A DNA stretch of 63,678 bases, taken from contig MU602670.1 in NCBI GenBank assembly GCA_025201865.1, positions 80,140 to 143,817 on the forward strand. The letters run 5' to 3'. Source of the DNA: Ramicandelaber brevisporus (Eukaryota > Kickxellomycota > Ramicandelaberales > Ramicandelaberaceae). The position numbers and the translations under genes were made by a program. The notes under the pieces were generated by a model. It had not been told where the DNA came from. It saw only the letters and a program-made list of their open reading frames with translations, and did no database searches. The stretch's first letter is position 1, and each line of letters starts with the position of its first letter. This document shows, in pieces, positions 1 through 10,371 of the stretch.

Positions 1-233
1 GACATTCCCTCAATTCTATTGCCATCGTCATCAACAGCATCATCACCATCATATTCCATCTGTGCTGCCAATAGCTCTGCTGCTTGTTGTGCTGCCTGTG
101 TTTCAGGGTCTGCATCGTTGCCAACTAGCTGCTCTAATATAGAAGGCGACTCGTCAAATATGTTTGAGGCTGTATCGTCAAGCCCAAACTGCTCTGCAAG
201 CGATGCTGCCGCTGACACTGTTCGGCCTTGCAT
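1..233 (-). CDS. 5' part of an unrecognised acidic protein (runs off the window)
   Basis: An ATG on the minus strand (CAT at 231-233) opens a frame that stays open for 77 codons to the window edge, so only the N-terminus is visible. It starts MQGRTVSAAASLAEQFGLDD and continues with an Ala/Gln/Glu-rich stretch likely to be helical and an acidic Asp-rich run near the edge. It looks like ordinary coding sequence with no stop, and it is divergent from the MMACHC gene starting at 570. I do not recognise the family. The plus-strand shadow frame over the same bases is Ser/Ala-rich and less protein-like. Confidence 0.5.
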   Translation of the reverse strand, partial: MQGRTVSAAASLAEQFGLDDTASNIFDESPSILEQLVGNDADPETQAAQQAAELLAAQMEYDGDDAVDDDGNRIEGM

Positions 234-569
234 CGTTCAACAAAGTCTGTTTTGTTTCTTGTTTTTGTCTCAATTTCGTTGATGTTTACGCTTGGAGGAA
301 ATCTTTGCGCTGAGAGGAAGAGCAAAAGAGAAGAGAAGAGGAGAGAGAGAGGGGGGGAAGCGGGCTATTCGTTCATTCAGTCGCCCCCATTTATTCGTTC
401 GTTCATTCGTTCATTCGCTTGTTCGTTCGTTTGTTCTCAGCAGCTCTCCCTAGAGTGGAGCTGTGGCTCTGTGGCTCTGTGGCTCTGTGGCTCTGTGGCT
501 CTGCTGTGCTCTGCTCTGTTCGTCGACAGTACAAACTCCTTCCTTCTTTCCGTCTCGAAGTGGCTCGAA
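234..569. other. Divergent intergenic region with short tandem repeats
   Basis: This is the presumed shared promoter and leader region between the minus-strand gene at 1-233 and MMACHC. It contains a purine run (GAGAGA, about 325-360), repeats of TTCG/TTCATTCG (about 370-432), and about five tandem copies of an 8-bp unit GTGGCTCT (about 463-505). No conserved ORF is visible. An open frame runs through it in phase with MMACHC, but its translation is simple-sequence. Confidence 0.6.
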
Positions 570-1364
570 ATGACCTCCGTACAACAGCTGGTGACTAGAC
601 TGCTTGAGCAGAAGCTGTCGCAATACGGCTTTGACCTCGTGCACGTATTCCCAGTCCAGCTGTACAACACAAGACTCGCGGCGGCTGTGAGTTCCACAGA
701 CTTTGACCGCTTCAAATTGCCCGAATGGAGTCAACATTCACCGAGCACGACCCTTGGTGTTCTGGTTGGCAATACAAAGAGCCTGTGGCCAGCCTTCATC
801 GACAATCTCGCGCAGGACCCATCAAGACTGGAACAGCATCCAGGTCGTGCCATTGACTCTTACACCGAAGAGGCCATCACTCAGTGTGTTGGCGATGCAC
901 TGAATGAGTCTCATGACGGACATAGTGTCCCACAGCATCGCATCTGGTACTCATTCAGGATGTCACCAGGCGAGCTACTTCCTTTCCAGCGCCTTGTCCA
1001 TTCTGTCGGCTTTGCCCATCTCAATCGATCTGCGAATCTGTGCATTCATCCCAAATACGGACCATGGATATCATTTCGCAGTGTGATTGTCATTGACTGT
1101 CCTGGACCCGCCCTCGATGATCCTAGTTGCCAGGAGCTTGATGATCCGTATCCAGAATGCACACCGTTGATCAGGGAATGGTTCGCGGCCAAGCTCGCCA
1201 CAGCCAAATGGCAAGATTGGGTTCATCTACGCGACATTGCCATGCCTCCGCATACCAAAGAGTATCGATATACAGAGCAGCAGATTCTCTATCACTATAC
1301 AAAACAAGAACACATTCTACGAGATGCCATCAAACAAGATACCATAGCGCAGAAAGCAACGTAA
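570..1364 (+). CDS. MMACHC: MMACHC-like cyanocobalamin decyanase/alkylcobalamin dealkylase
   Basis: The 264-residue product resembles animal MMACHC (CblC, 282 aa), the cytosolic flavin- or glutathione-dependent enzyme that removes the upper ligand of incoming cobalamin before it goes to methionine synthase and methylmalonyl-CoA mutase. The N-terminus (LLEQKLSQYGFDLVHVFPV) matches the family's opening helix-strand. The core stretch LCIHPKYGPWISFRSVIV matches the human CIHPRFGGWFAIRGVV block, and a conserved KWQDWVHLRD helix follows. The ATG at 570 is chosen because everything upstream in frame is simple-sequence leader (GTGGCTCT repeats). Dikarya generally lack this pathway, so the gene points to a cobalamin-using early-diverging fungus. 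No intron is needed. The family call is by eye; the ligand residues are not verified. Confidence 0.85.
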   Translation: MTSVQQLVTRLLEQKLSQYGFDLVHVFPVQLYNTRLAAAVSSTDFDRFKLPEWSQHSPSTTLGVLVGNTKSLWPAFIDNLAQDPSRLEQHPGRAIDSYTEEAITQCVGDALNESHDGHSVPQHRIWYSFRMSPGELLPFQRLVHSVGFAHLNRSANLCIHPKYGPWISFRSVIVIDCPGPALDDPSCQELDDPYPECTPLIREWFAAKLATAKWQDWVHLRDIAMPPHTKEYRYTEQQILYHYTKQEHILRDAIKQDTIAQKAT

Positions 1365-1439
1365 ACATTCCTAATAGCCACTCCAAAAAAAAAAAGAGCA
1401 CAAAATTAATAAAAAAAAATAACTTGAAGATTCGCATCT

Positions 1440-1853
1440 ATGACGAACTCGCCAACGCCAGCCGAAGCTCGACGCCTGTTCCGTGCTGTGTATAGGCTAG
1501 CACAGCGCTGGCCGCTCGACAATCTACGTCCAGATCAGTCGTTTACCACAATGGTACTTGCTCGACTTCGATCAGACTTCCGGTCGACTGCAAGCACCTC
1601 AGCTAACACTTCCGAGCGGTATCAATTCTGGACAAGCGAGCTCAAGGCACTGTCGACATTGCAGAATAACGAGGCTGGCACCAAGTATCCGGTGTCAGAG
1701 CGGATGATGACCCCGCATGCCGACCCAGAGTACTACCATCGCCTTTTGAAGCTCATTGATGAAACCATTGAGCGGCAAAAGGGATCATCAACCCGACATG
1801 GCGACGGCTCCTTCCTTGGTTCTTTCTTTAGCCGCGTCTTTGGCCAACGATAA
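1440..1853 (+). CDS. UQCC2/Cbp6-like mitochondrial complex III assembly factor (probable)
   Basis: A 137-residue basic protein starts 75 bp after MMACHC on the same strand. Its N-terminal half (RAVYRLAQRWPLDNLRPDQ) parallels human UQCC2/MNF1 (YRRFLKLCEEWPVD), and a second block with KALSTLQNN...KYP matches the UQCC2 pattern LARLHSN...KYP. In yeast the equivalent, Cbp6, acts with Cbp3 on newly made cytochrome b. The length is close to the family's 125-160 residues. The resemblance to LYR-motif proteins (LYRM) is an alternative reading, since RLFRAVYRLAQ also looks like an LYR helix. No transmembrane segment is seen. Confidence 0.58.
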   Translation: MTNSPTPAEARRLFRAVYRLAQRWPLDNLRPDQSFTTMVLARLRSDFRSTASTSANTSERYQFWTSELKALSTLQNNEAGTKYPVSERMMTPHADPEYYHRLLKLIDETIERQKGSSTRHGDGSFLGSFFSRVFGQR

Positions 1854-2107
1854 ATGATATAAACACTCCCATCTCTCTCCCTTGTTTTTTTTTTATTAAG
1901 TGTTCAAAATGATGCCAGGTTTCCAGCTTGCTATAGTTATTACTATCATTGTCATTATTGTCATCCTTGATTCAGTGTGGTTCGGTTCGTTTCGCGAAGT
2001 GTTCTTATTCTTATTTTCTTTTCTTTCCTTTTGTTTTTCTTTTTTCCCTTTTCCTCTTCCTTTTCCTTTTTCTTTGTTACTGAGGTTACGATCGCAATAT
2101 TGCAACC

Positions 2108-5100
2108 ATGAACGCATCTGTAAACATTACTCGTAGCAAGTGTGCAAAGAGCGTTGAGCAGATTGAAGGCGATCGCAAACAGTCGCTTGTAGTTGGTCAG
2201 AGGTTGCAGCTACTAAGCACGAGTTGGTATGAGGCGCTGAAAAAGTATGTGGCGGGCGACGATGCTCAGCCAGGCCCGCTCACCAACGCCGATTTGTTTG
2301 CGGCCGATGGAGTCAATCTACGACCTGGCTTACAAGAGAATGAAGATTACATTATGGTATCTGAAGGTACTTGGCGAGCTCTCTTCATGACGTTTCCAGT
2401 CACGTCGTCGTCAAAGTACAAGCAACAGAGTGCCGGTAGCAGTAGCATCAATAGCAGTATCAACAGTAGCTATGTTGGTGGTGGTAGTGGTAGTGGCAGT
2501 GGTAGTGGTAGTGGAACAAACGCGAGGCATAGATCGATTGCAGTTAATGTCATTACGAATCCCACCGATGGCCAACCTATGGCTGAGATTTATCCATGTA
2601 GATTCCATCTGGTTGAATTGGTAGATTTGGCACATGCTCCAGTCCAAGGTCGAGTTGACAGCCTATTTGTCAACAGATCCAGCTACGCTGCTTCAAACAC
2701 GTCAGCAACGCAGTCGACTATAGTTGCGGTATCCAAATATGAGCCTCTGTCAGCACTGTTGAATATGATTAGAAACAGACTGGGAAGAGAATCAGCCAAA
2801 ATGAGATTGTGGCGAGTATCATCTAAATTTGGACTTGACCCAGAATCTGTCTCTCGGCGTCAGACTGAAGAGGCGAATGGATCATGTGCTCCAACAGTTA
2901 TGACTGAGATCCCAAAGAGATTGGATTTGGGATCAGTTGTGCGTAACTATGAGATGGTCACAATGGACGATGAAACAGCTACACTCCAACAGCTCGGACT
3001 TGATTATGAGCCAGTACTGGGTGTTGAGGTTGCTGATGACAATGGCGATGGTGATGGTGGATGGCCAAGTGATAAGGTTACAAGTGATGTTGGTGATATA
3101 GCTCCAAAGAAGAAGTTGCCTATTTTGGTTCATTCGTCATCTTCGCCTAATATTGCAGATACGGCTGTTACAGGCAGCAAATTGGACCATCTCTCACCTA
3201 AATACAGCGAATTAAGACCATCATCCGCAGCCGCAGGCAATGTGGCATCTGCACCTCGATCGTATTTATCGTCTCCGCTCTCGGAGCGTCAGCAGAATCA
3301 GCCAGGTGTTTGCGGTTTGCAGAATTTGGGCAATACATGTTTTATGAACTCAGCGCTTCAGTGTTTATCTAATGTGTCGCTGCTGACTGAATATATGCAG
3401 AGTAATTCTTATAAACACGAAATTAACTATGATAATCCACTTGGGCATAAGGGGCGTGTGGCCAATGCATATGGAGAAGTCATATCTGGATTATGGTCGG
3501 GCTCCAATTCATCCATTGTTCCACGTCACTTTAAATCAACAATTGGCGAAGTTGCATCTCAGTTTCTCGGCTATCAACAGCAAGATGCTCAAGAGCTACT
3601 CGCATTCCTGCTGGATGGATTGCACGAGGATCTCAACAGAGTTAAAAATAAGCCATACATTGAAACTCCAGATTATGATGGTAGCAAGTCAGATAAGGAA
3701 GTGGCTGGTGAATCATGGGATAATTACATTGCGCGTGATAATAGTATTATTGTTGATTTGTTCAGTGGTCAATATCGTTCAACTTTAACCTGCCCAAAAT
3801 GCGATAAACTGTCAGTCAAGTTTGATCCATTCACTTATTTGACTCTTCCAATACCTGTGGGTCCACAGATGGTATCCGTCAATGTCCATTTTGTGCGCTA
3901 TGCTCCTCCATTGATTGGCTCCGAATCACTGCAGCACTCTCTTACTCAGGATCCATCCACGACTGATGCGAGCATATTGACTGCTCCAATCAAAGTTGCA
4001 CTCAAACTCCCCAAGGATTCAACTGCATCCAAACTCACTGAAACTCTCGCTGAAACAGTCAACAATGCTCTATCAAAGCTGCCAGGCAAGCCACAACCTC
4101 CCGTTGATCCATCCCGTTTGATTGCTGTTGAAATATCAGATAACACCTTTGACAAGATTATTTCTCGCAGTGACAATATACCAACTGCCAGTAGCTATTC
4201 AAAGGTCTATGTATATGAGTTGCCAATAAGAGTGCCATCTGCATTGACAGCACTTGAACGCTACAGTAGCTACAGTAGTTCATTCAGCATGTTTGAGGAA
4301 TCAACCAATGCGACATCAGATGATGAGCCAGAGGACGGTTCTGATGAACGAATTGTGCTTCTTGTGCACCATGTTGTATCCGAGCCACCAGCTCGTGCAT
4401 TCTCCAGATACTCAGTTAGTGTCTCTGTTGCAGCCCCACCCAGCTTGGTTGTACTACGTCGCAGCGAACTCACTCCCGATGGTCTGATCCATGGCATTCT
4501 GGCACAGCTCCAGCGATACACCTCAGTTGATTTGGCTACAGCAATCAGCAAAATGACTACGATGCCATCGCAAACTGAGACTGTAGCAGAGCCTGACACA
4601 TCCGCTGCAGATGATGCTATGGAACTGACCCAGTCCGGTAGCGTTGACTCAAATGGCCCGGCTGAGACTAATACACCAGATATGGTGGATGACTTGTTTG
4701 GCGATGATCCAGTTGATGTACCAACCATCAAGTCTGCAGAGCCGCTCCAGCCAAAGAAGTCTATCCCACCGTCCCCGTTGTATGAGCGCTCCAAACTCTT
4801 CTTTGAAACTGAAATCGCAATGTCTGGAAGCAGCTTAAACCCAAAGCCACATGTCAAGTTGTGCAGTAAATATGACTTGGATAATCTGAAGGGAATCGAT
4901 TCAGTGGTTACTGATGATGGCTTGCTTGGTCTAGAAACTGGAATCAACATTGTATGCACTTGGAAGGATACTGCTGCAGATGCATTGCTTGCGTTGAGTC
5001 GAGATTCAAGCTCTGTTACAGGGGATGGAAATGCAATGCAAATTGATTATGATGAAAAGAATATGCAGAATGAAGTGGCAATGTACTGGACACGTCAGTT

Positions 5101-6421
5101 GGCTCTTGATCGAGTCTCAGGCACATTAACAGTCGAATCGGCCGATGGACACACGGCAACAACGTCATCATCATCATCATCATACAACGGCATGTACTCA
5201 AGTCGTTATAGATTATCTTATGATAGCTATGATGCTGATAATGAATCACGCAAGCCAGTCTCAATCTATCAATGTCTCGAAGAGTTTCAACGTCCGGAAA
5301 AGCTAAGCAAGAATGATGAATGGTACTGTGGCAATTGTAAAGAGCATGTTCAAGCAACAAAGAAGATGGATTTATGGAAGTTGCCAGAAATACTCATTGT
5401 TCACTTGAAGCGATTCTCTCAAAAGAGATATCTGCGCGAGAAGCTCGATGTTCCCGTCAACTTCCCTCTTGAGGGTCTAGACATTGCACCTTATCTCACC
5501 GGCAGCGAACCTGGCAGCAGCAGCAGCAGTAGCAGCAACACCGAATCAACAGTCTACAATCTGTTTGCCATCTCGAACCACTTTGGAGGACTCGGCGGTG
5601 GCCACTACACTGCCCATGCCAAGAACTCACGCGATGGCCACTGGTACAACTTTGATGACTCTCGGGCCAGCCGATTCTCAGACACTGAGTCGCTGACCAG
5701 CTCAAGTGCATACATTCTCTTCTATGCACGTGACCACTCCAGTTCTACACCACCGGATGCATCTGATACGGTGGTCACTGATGAAGCTCAACCGCACACT
5801 GTCATCGATCGAGTCAAATCGCTCATTGCCAAGTACAAGGAGCTCGACCCACCTAAACCGCCTGTTGAGGAACTGCCACGCCCGTATAACTCTCGTTTTG
5901 GTAGAACCATCGCATCAACCCAGTTGTTAACAAAGCGAACCAGTAGCCCATCTCCATTAGTGTCGCCAGTGCTCTCAGACTCTCCACTGTCTCCAACATT
6001 GCCCAAGATGAATCCTACATTTGGATTATCGCCTCCAGGCTCACCATCCTCTGCTGATCTCGTCCTGGAAACAGATGACATCGTTATGAGTTCACCAAAG
6101 CGACCATCTCCGGAAACTGAGGATATGGGGATGGATCCAAACAGTATTGTCGCTGCAAAACGATCTCGCTCGTCAAATACCGATGATGGCAATGGAGAGG
6201 GTGAACAAGAACCGGCTGATACGGCCAACTTTGATCATTTTGCACCTGGCTCGCCAAATTCTGTTCACAGCACAAATATGTCCGTTTCATCACTTGTTAC
6301 CATTGAGGAAATGGATCCTGTCCCGATTCCAGCCGCTGCACTCGATACCAATGAAGATGGATTTGTTCAAGTTCCAAGCAGTCCTTCTAGTTTTGAGGAG
6401 GAATATAGACGGGGTGGCTAA
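2108..6421 (+). CDS. UBP12: Ubiquitin-specific protease, Ubp12/USP4-USP11-USP15 type
   Basis: This 1437-residue cysteine peptidase (family C19) removes ubiquitin from conjugates. Domain order: an N-terminal DUSP domain (about 25-120, with the [10 protein letters not shown] and [15 protein letters not shown] blocks), a ubiquitin-like segment (about 210-300), then the split USP catalytic domain (about 398-1205). The Cys box [16 protein letters not shown] holds nucleophile Cys411. The His box [14 protein letters not shown] has His1166, and NFDD follows at 1182-1184. Zinc-ribbon pairs are C562/C565 and C1074/C1077. A long acidic insert separates the two halves of the catalytic domain, as in USP15 and yeast Ubp12. 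Extra Gly/Ser and Ser runs sit at about 115-135 and 1135-1145, and the C-terminal 230 residues are Ser/Pro-rich and probably disordered. The ATG at 2108 is the first in frame after a T-rich leader. Confidence 0.93.
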   Translation: MNASVNITRSKCAKSVEQIEGDRKQSLVVGQRLQLLSTSWYEALKKYVAGDDAQPGPLTNADLFAADGVNLRPGLQENEDYIMVSEGTWRALFMTFPVTSSSKYKQQSAGSSSINSSINSSYVGGGSGSGSGSGSGTNARHRSIAVNVITNPTDGQPMAEIYPCRFHLVELVDLAHAPVQGRVDSLFVNRSSYAASNTSATQSTIVAVSKYEPLSALLNMIRNRLGRESAKMRLWRVSSKFGLDPESVSRRQTEEANGSCAPTVMTEIPKRLDLGSVVRNYEMVTMDDETATLQQLGLDYEPVLGVEVADDNGDGDGGWPSDKVTSDVGDIAPKKKLPILVHSSSSPNIADTAVTGSKLDHLSPKYSELRPSSAAAGNVASAPRSYLSSPLSERQQNQPGVCGLQNLGNTCFMNSALQCLSNVSLLTEYMQSNSYKHEINYDNPLGHKGRVANAYGEVISGLWSGSNSSIVPRHFKSTIGEVASQFLGYQQQDAQELLAFLLDGLHEDLNRVKNKPYIETPDYDGSKSDKEVAGESWDNYIARDNSIIVDLFSGQYRSTLTCPKCDKLSVKFDPFTYLTLPIPVGPQMVSVNVHFVRYAPPLIGSESLQHSLTQDPSTTDASILTAPIKVALKLPKDSTASKLTETLAETVNNALSKLPGKPQPPVDPSRLIAVEISDNTFDKIISRSDNIPTASSYSKVYVYELPIRVPSALTALERYSSYSSSFSMFEESTNATSDDEPEDGSDERIVLLVHHVVSEPPARAFSRYSVSVSVAAPPSLVVLRRSELTPDGLIHGILAQLQRYTSVDLATAISKMTTMPSQTETVAEPDTSAADDAMELTQSGSVDSNGPAETNTPDMVDDLFGDDPVDVPTIKSAEPLQPKKSIPPSPLYERSKLFFETEIAMSGSSLNPKPHVKLCSKYDLDNLKGIDSVVTDDGLLGLETGINIVCTWKDTAADALLALSRDSSSVTGDGNAMQIDYDEKNMQNEVAMYWTRQLALDRVSGTLTVESADGHTATTSSSSSSYNGMYSSRYRLSYDSYDADNESRKPVSIYQCLEEFQRPEKLSKNDEWYCGNCKEHVQATKKMDLWKLPEILIVHLKRFSQKRYLREKLDVPVNFPLEGLDIAPYLTGSEPGSSSSSSSNTESTVYNLFAISNHFGGLGGGHYTAHAKNSRDGHWYNFDDSRASRFSDTESLTSSSAYILFYARDHSSSTPPDASDTVVTDEAQPHTVIDRVKSLIAKYKELDPPKPPVEELPRPYNSRFGRTIASTQLLTKRTSSPSPLVSPVLSDSPLSPTLPKMNPTFGLSPPGSPSSADLVLETDDIVMSSPKRPSPETEDMGMDPNSIVAAKRSRSSNTDDGNGEGEQEPADTANFDHFAPGSPNSVHSTNMSVSSLVTIEEMDPVPIPAAALDTNEDGFVQVPSSPSSFEEEYRRGG

Positions 6422-6545
6422 ATGAGTGTCGTATTTTGTTTTGTTTAAAAAAGACAGAAAAGACAGGTGATAATTTAATTTGATGATAGAAGCTGAGTTA
6501 TACATGTTTCATTTTTATTATTATTTTTTAGTTTTAGTTATAGTT

Positions 6546-7712
6546 TTAGTGAGAACGGCTATTGCCATCCTTGAAAGAATCTTCGATCATTTTCCGCAAC
6601 TGTGCGACAAGTCTAGATGATGCATCGACAGCCAGTTCAAACGGTGCTTTTGAAAATGCCATTTCTCCCAGCTTTCTAATGAACTGTTCTTGTTTGCTTG
6701 GTGATCCATCGCTCTGAGTCTGCCAGCTGGCCCAATACTTTTTAGCACCTTCAACACCTGGTCTGAATGTATTTGCTACAAAATCAATCGAGTTTTCGCC
6801 CATTTCGGCAACTTTTACAGCCAGTGACTTGTACTGAATGTTGCCAGTGCGCAATGCATCATCATCAAATGAGTTGAGACTCGGTGACGGCATTGATAAA
6901 ATGCGCTCGACTGCCTTGGATTCGACGAGTCCTTGCGCGTAGAAGAAATAGTGCCTGCCTAGAAACGATTTTGATAAGGCTGACTCGAGCCATTTGCTTG
7001 AGAGCGTCGGAAACGCGCCTGCTGTTTGCTGTGCATTGGAGTGGGCATTCTGTCTCTTGTTGTGAGCTTCTTCTTCGAATGACGATCGACCCTCAGCAGC
7101 GACAGGCATCTTGTGCCAGCAGTACAACTTGACGGCATCTTGTGCATTGACGAGCTTGAACTTGGGCTGTGGATGAGAGTGTTGCTGAGATTGCTGTTGA
7201 TCCGCTCTCAATGTCTCGCCCTTGCTGCTAATCTCATCCACTTTAATGACTTGGATCATCGGACGGGATGTCGATGCTGCAGCTGTAGATTGCCTTGATG
7301 CATCCGCATTGCTCTCATTCTGAGCCACGTGAAGCACCCGCAGGAATCGTATGCACTTGGCACCTGTTTTGAGCCTTCGGAGTGAAAATGTAGTACCTGA
7401 TAGCTCTGTGTTATTGTTGCCGCTGCTTCCACCGCCATGTCCTCTGTGGCTGCCCGCTCTACTGGGCTGGGTTGGGTCGCTGCCGTTCAAGCCGGGATCT
7501 CGCCCACCGCTGCCGTTATTGCTGCTGCTACCAGATGTCTCGCTGGCACTGAAGGAACTAGCTGACGAGGGAAGTGCTCCGGAAAGGCTAAACTCATCTA
7601 CAGCTGCTCGTGTATACCGCGCACTGGTTCGTGGCTGCTGCTGCTGCTGTGGTTGCTGTGGTTGCTGCTGTGGCGGCGATGACACTGACGGGCTGTCTGA
7701 AGAATCGTTCAT
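6546..7712 (-). CDS. Unrecognised protein with low-complexity N-terminus
   Basis: A 388-residue ORF, convergent with the deubiquitinase gene (124 bp between stops) and divergent from HUT1. Residues 1-105 are Ser/Gly/Gln/Pro-rich and probably disordered. From about 106 the sequence becomes globular: FSLRRLKTGAKCIRFLRVLHVAQ, a segment with KFKLVNAQDAVKLYCWHKMP, then a helical C-terminal 150 residues with aromatic clusters (GRHYFFYAQG and KKYWASWQ). I see no signal peptide or membrane span and do not recognise the family. The length, composition and continuous frame make it a credible real gene. The antisense frame across its 5' end is a shadow. Confidence 0.75.
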   Translation of the reverse strand: MNDSSDSPSVSSPPQQQPQQPQQQQQPRTSARYTRAAVDEFSLSGALPSSASSFSASETSGSSSNNGSGGRDPGLNGSDPTQPSRAGSHRGHGGGSSGNNNTELSGTTFSLRRLKTGAKCIRFLRVLHVAQNESNADASRQSTAAASTSRPMIQVIKVDEISSKGETLRADQQQSQQHSHPQPKFKLVNAQDAVKLYCWHKMPVAAEGRSSFEEEAHNKRQNAHSNAQQTAGAFPTLSSKWLESALSKSFLGRHYFFYAQGLVESKAVERILSMPSPSLNSFDDDALRTGNIQYKSLAVKVAEMGENSIDFVANTFRPGVEGAKKYWASWQTQSDGSPSKQEQFIRKLGEMAFSKAPFELAVDASSRLVAQLRKMIEDSFKDGNSRSH

Positions 7713-7909
7713 GTGAGTTTAGGCTGGGTAAAACGCTCTTTTTTCTTCTAATTTTCAGTTTGAGTTGGAGGCAACAACCTGACCAACCAGACGCTGGCAG
7801 CAGATTGGGCTTGATCGTCTCTGAACTAACGAACAAACTGTCTCTTTTTCTTTTCTTTTTTTTTTTATCAAATCCACATTACAAGACAAGGGTAGAGGCC
7901 GTTCGACCA
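7713..7909. promoter_or_regulatory. Short bidirectional promoter region
   Basis: Only 197 bp separate the start codon of the unknown minus-strand gene from that of HUT1, so both promoters must lie here or overlap coding sequence. The HUT1 side carries a T-rich tract (7847-7867), a type of leader that recurs before several start codons in this window. No clear TATA box is visible. Confidence 0.5.
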
Positions 7910-9142
7910 ATGTTCAAGTTCTTGGGCTGTGTACTTGGAATCTACCTGTGCTTCCTGACTTGGGCGCTGCTGCAGGAGAGAGTCACTACGACGACCTATG
8001 GCGAGGACAAGCAGCGATTCCGATATGTAATCTTCCTCAATACGGTGCAGGCTGCTGTGTCTGCCGCTATTGCTACTGGATATCTGCTAGTGTTTGGTGG
8101 TTCTCAGCGGGCCGAGCTGATGCGCTGGCCATCCCCACCAGTCTTGCGCAGGCTGCTGCAAGTGTCGCTCACAAACTCTCTTGCCTCCCCATTCGGCTAT
8201 GCTGCACTGCGGTACATTGACTACCCAACACAAACCCTGGCCAAGTCATGCAAACTGGTGCCAGTCATGTTCATGGGCATTATCTTGTATCGCCAAAAGT
8301 TCCCACTCTACAAGTATGTTACGGTGCTGCTCATTACGGCTGGTGTGTCTGGATTCATGTTGCTTAAGCCGCAGAATCCAGCCAAGGCGGCATCGTCGGA
8401 GGCGGCATTGGCTGGCGTCACATCGATGGAGCGATTACTCGGTCTCGGATTGGTTTTGATCAACCTGCTGATTGATGGTGCGACCAACTCGACTCAGGAC
8501 CACATGATCAAGGAGTTCAAGCTGAGTGGCCGCCAGATGATGATGTACATGAATGGCTTCAGTGTTATGCTCATGGCTGCTTACCTTGTTGTCATTTCGC
8601 CATTTACCAACGGCGAGCTTAGTGGTGCTCTGGCATTCTGCGCAACTCATCCGGCAGTCCTTTACGACATTTTACTTTTCTCAATTTGCGGCGGTCTCGG
8701 TCAGCTCATCATCTTCCATGTCATCGAGGCTTATGGCACTCTGCTCCTGGTCAAGATCACTGTCACCCGGAAGCTGTTTACAATTGTGCTGTCTGTGATT
8801 TGGTTCAAGCACCCAATGGCCATTGGCCAATGGCTCTCAGCTCTGGTTGTTTTCGCCGGTCTTGCTCTGGAAGCCTATGCAAAGACCCAAGAGAAGAAGC
8901 AGAAGATGTCTGCCAAGAGCAAGGATGCACGAATGATGGAGAAGGCTGATCTGCCCACAATCATGTCGGATGAAAGCGAAAAGCAATCTCGGCACTCATC
9001 TCGTTCTCCATCGCCTGCTCCCGAGCTGTACGCGAATGGTGGATTAGGTGCCAGCAGCGCCTTGGACAAGAAGCTGATGGCCGACATTGGACGGCCTGAC
9101 AGCGCCATCAACATGGCTGACACGAAGCTCAGAACTCGCTAG
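7910..9142 (+). CDS. HUT1: UDP-galactose/UDP-sugar transporter homologue of the ER, Hut1 (SLC35B1)
   Basis: A 410-residue multi-spanning transporter of the nucleotide-sugar transporter family, expected in the ER membrane. The N-terminus GIYLCFLTWALLQERVTTT is the Hut1/SLC35B1 signature, and about ten hydrophobic segments follow up to residue ~330. The motif LAKSCKLVPVMFMGII is the family's conserved Lys-containing helix, and DGATNSTQDHM is also characteristic. The start at 7910 is the first methionine that gives the canonical N-terminus; the frame is open further upstream but there overlaps the opposite gene antisense. The C-terminus is extended by about 80 charged and Ser-rich residues (from KTQEKKQKM) compared with yeast Hut1 (339 aa). 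SLC35B1 is reported in animals to act as an ATP/ADP exchanger, so the substrate is uncertain. Confidence 0.93.
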   Translation: MFKFLGCVLGIYLCFLTWALLQERVTTTTYGEDKQRFRYVIFLNTVQAAVSAAIATGYLLVFGGSQRAELMRWPSPPVLRRLLQVSLTNSLASPFGYAALRYIDYPTQTLAKSCKLVPVMFMGIILYRQKFPLYKYVTVLLITAGVSGFMLLKPQNPAKAASSEAALAGVTSMERLLGLGLVLINLLIDGATNSTQDHMIKEFKLSGRQMMMYMNGFSVMLMAAYLVVISPFTNGELSGALAFCATHPAVLYDILLFSICGGLGQLIIFHVIEAYGTLLLVKITVTRKLFTIVLSVIWFKHPMAIGQWLSALVVFAGLALEAYAKTQEKKQKMSAKSKDARMMEKADLPTIMSDESEKQSRHSSRSPSPAPELYANGGLGASSALDKKLMADIGRPDSAINMADTKLRTR

Positions 9143-9664
9143 ATGCTCTACTATTTTTTTTATTAAACTAAATAAATTGATTATCCTAACATGCGTGACT
9201 GTCCTTTTTCTCCGATTAAACTCTCTTTTTGTGTGATGAAATCAGAATTGTTTACCCGCGGTATAGTTGTGACTTCTCTTTCTCATTTTGTTTTTTTTAA
9301 ATGAGAGTGTCTGGGCGACGTCGGCACCACCGTTCTTGTGTTCAAGCAGTGCTCGGGGTAGGAGGGGAAAAGAGTTGTACGGCATATCGGCATATTCAAT
9401 TCAGCCGAAGCCGCCGATGGACAACACAACGGTCCCGAAGGGGTATTTCTCTCGTGAAACCTCTCTCCTACAAAAGATCCCAATAACAGCAACGTGTTGA
9501 CCTCATCTTCCACACACAGCGCACAGCACACGGTCATCTTGTAAAGACATCGCTAACACCAGCACCAGCACTAACACTAACACTAACACTAACGCCAAAG
9601 GCAGCCAACTAAAGACACGTCCATCGTTTTTTTGTTTTGTTTTTTGTTTGTTTGGTTGTATACA
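9143..9664. other. Intergenic region with hexamer repeat
   Basis: No gene is supported here. A possible polyadenylation signal AATAAA lies at about 9170 after HUT1. At about 9555-9595 there are four to five copies of a 6-bp unit ACTAAC/CACTAA, followed by a T/G-rich tract just before the cytochrome b5 ATG. Each repeat contains CTAAC, which is branch-point-like, so a 5' UTR intron is conceivable but not shown. Confidence 0.5.
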
Positions 9665-10090
9665 ATGGCTACAAAAACCGACTCTGGCTCGAAGCTCATC
9701 TCTGTCGCCGAAGTTGCGAAGCATAGCAAATACAACGATGCCTGGGTAATCTGCAACGGCAAGGTCTTTGATGTAACCAAGTTCATCAGCGAGCATCCGG
9801 GTGGCGAAAATGTGCTCATGGAGATTGCAGGAACCGACTGTACAGAGAATTTCGAAGATGTTGGCCACAGCTTGGAGGCGCGTGATATCCAAATGAAGTA
9901 CTACGTCGGCGACTTGGACCAATCAACTGTGGAGAATCACGCTGCAGCAGCGAAGAATGCAGCAGCAGCATCAGGTGGGGCCGAGGCACAGGCGAGGAGC
10001 CGCTCGACTGACAACGGGACTGTCATTTCTCCCCTTTTGGTTATTGCGGCGCTTGTTGCTGCAGCTTACGCAGCCTACAACTTCATGTAA
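9665..10090 (+). CDS. CYB5: Cytochrome b5, tail-anchored (microsomal type)
   Basis: A 141-residue haemoprotein that passes electrons to ER desaturases, sterol enzymes and P450s. The heme-binding core spans about residues 11-85. The axial ligands are His44 (in SEHPGGENVL) and His68 (in EDVGHS). The C-terminus has a linker rich in Ala followed by a hydrophobic span (VISPLLVIAALVAAAYAAYN) with very few residues after it, the layout of a tail-anchored ER protein. The ATG at 9665 follows a T/G-rich leader; the upstream in-frame codons encode that leader. A second, shorter b5 gene lies 281 bp downstream on the same strand. Confidence 0.95.
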   Translation: MATKTDSGSKLISVAEVAKHSKYNDAWVICNGKVFDVTKFISEHPGGENVLMEIAGTDCTENFEDVGHSLEARDIQMKYYVGDLDQSTVENHAAAAKNAAAASGGAEAQARSRSTDNGTVISPLLVIAALVAAAYAAYNFM

Positions 10091-10371
10091 TAAGCAATAT
10101 TGCTAAGCAGCTAACTAAGCCGATCCAAAATGTGTCAAAGGGAGTTTGTCATCATACCTTAAACGTAACTTGTCGCATATGTTTTTTTTTATAGCACTCA
10201 CTCTTTGAACATAGCAAGTTGACGGTGCTGTCGAGAGCACAGCTGCAGACATACCCTTTCAGCAACATCGTAAACAAACATACATATCACACAGTGAACG
10301 CAAGTAAAGTGTATTAAAAAAAAGAACGATAGAAAAAAACAACAACGAGAGCCGAATAGACGACCGCAAAA

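Noticed and set aside
4270-4959. 229-codon minus-strand ORF inside the deubiquitinase
   Set aside because: Antisense shadow of a conserved gene; no independent motif.
7610-7909. N-terminal extension of HUT1
   Set aside because: The extra 100 codons are antisense to the start of the opposite gene and encode Ala/Val runs and a T-tract; the family N-terminus starts at 7910.
9555-9596. ACTAAC hexamer repeat as telomere-like sequence
   Set aside because: The unit reads CACTAA/TTAGTG, not CCCTAA/TTAGGG, is only four to five copies long and lies in a leader, so an interstitial telomere is not supported.
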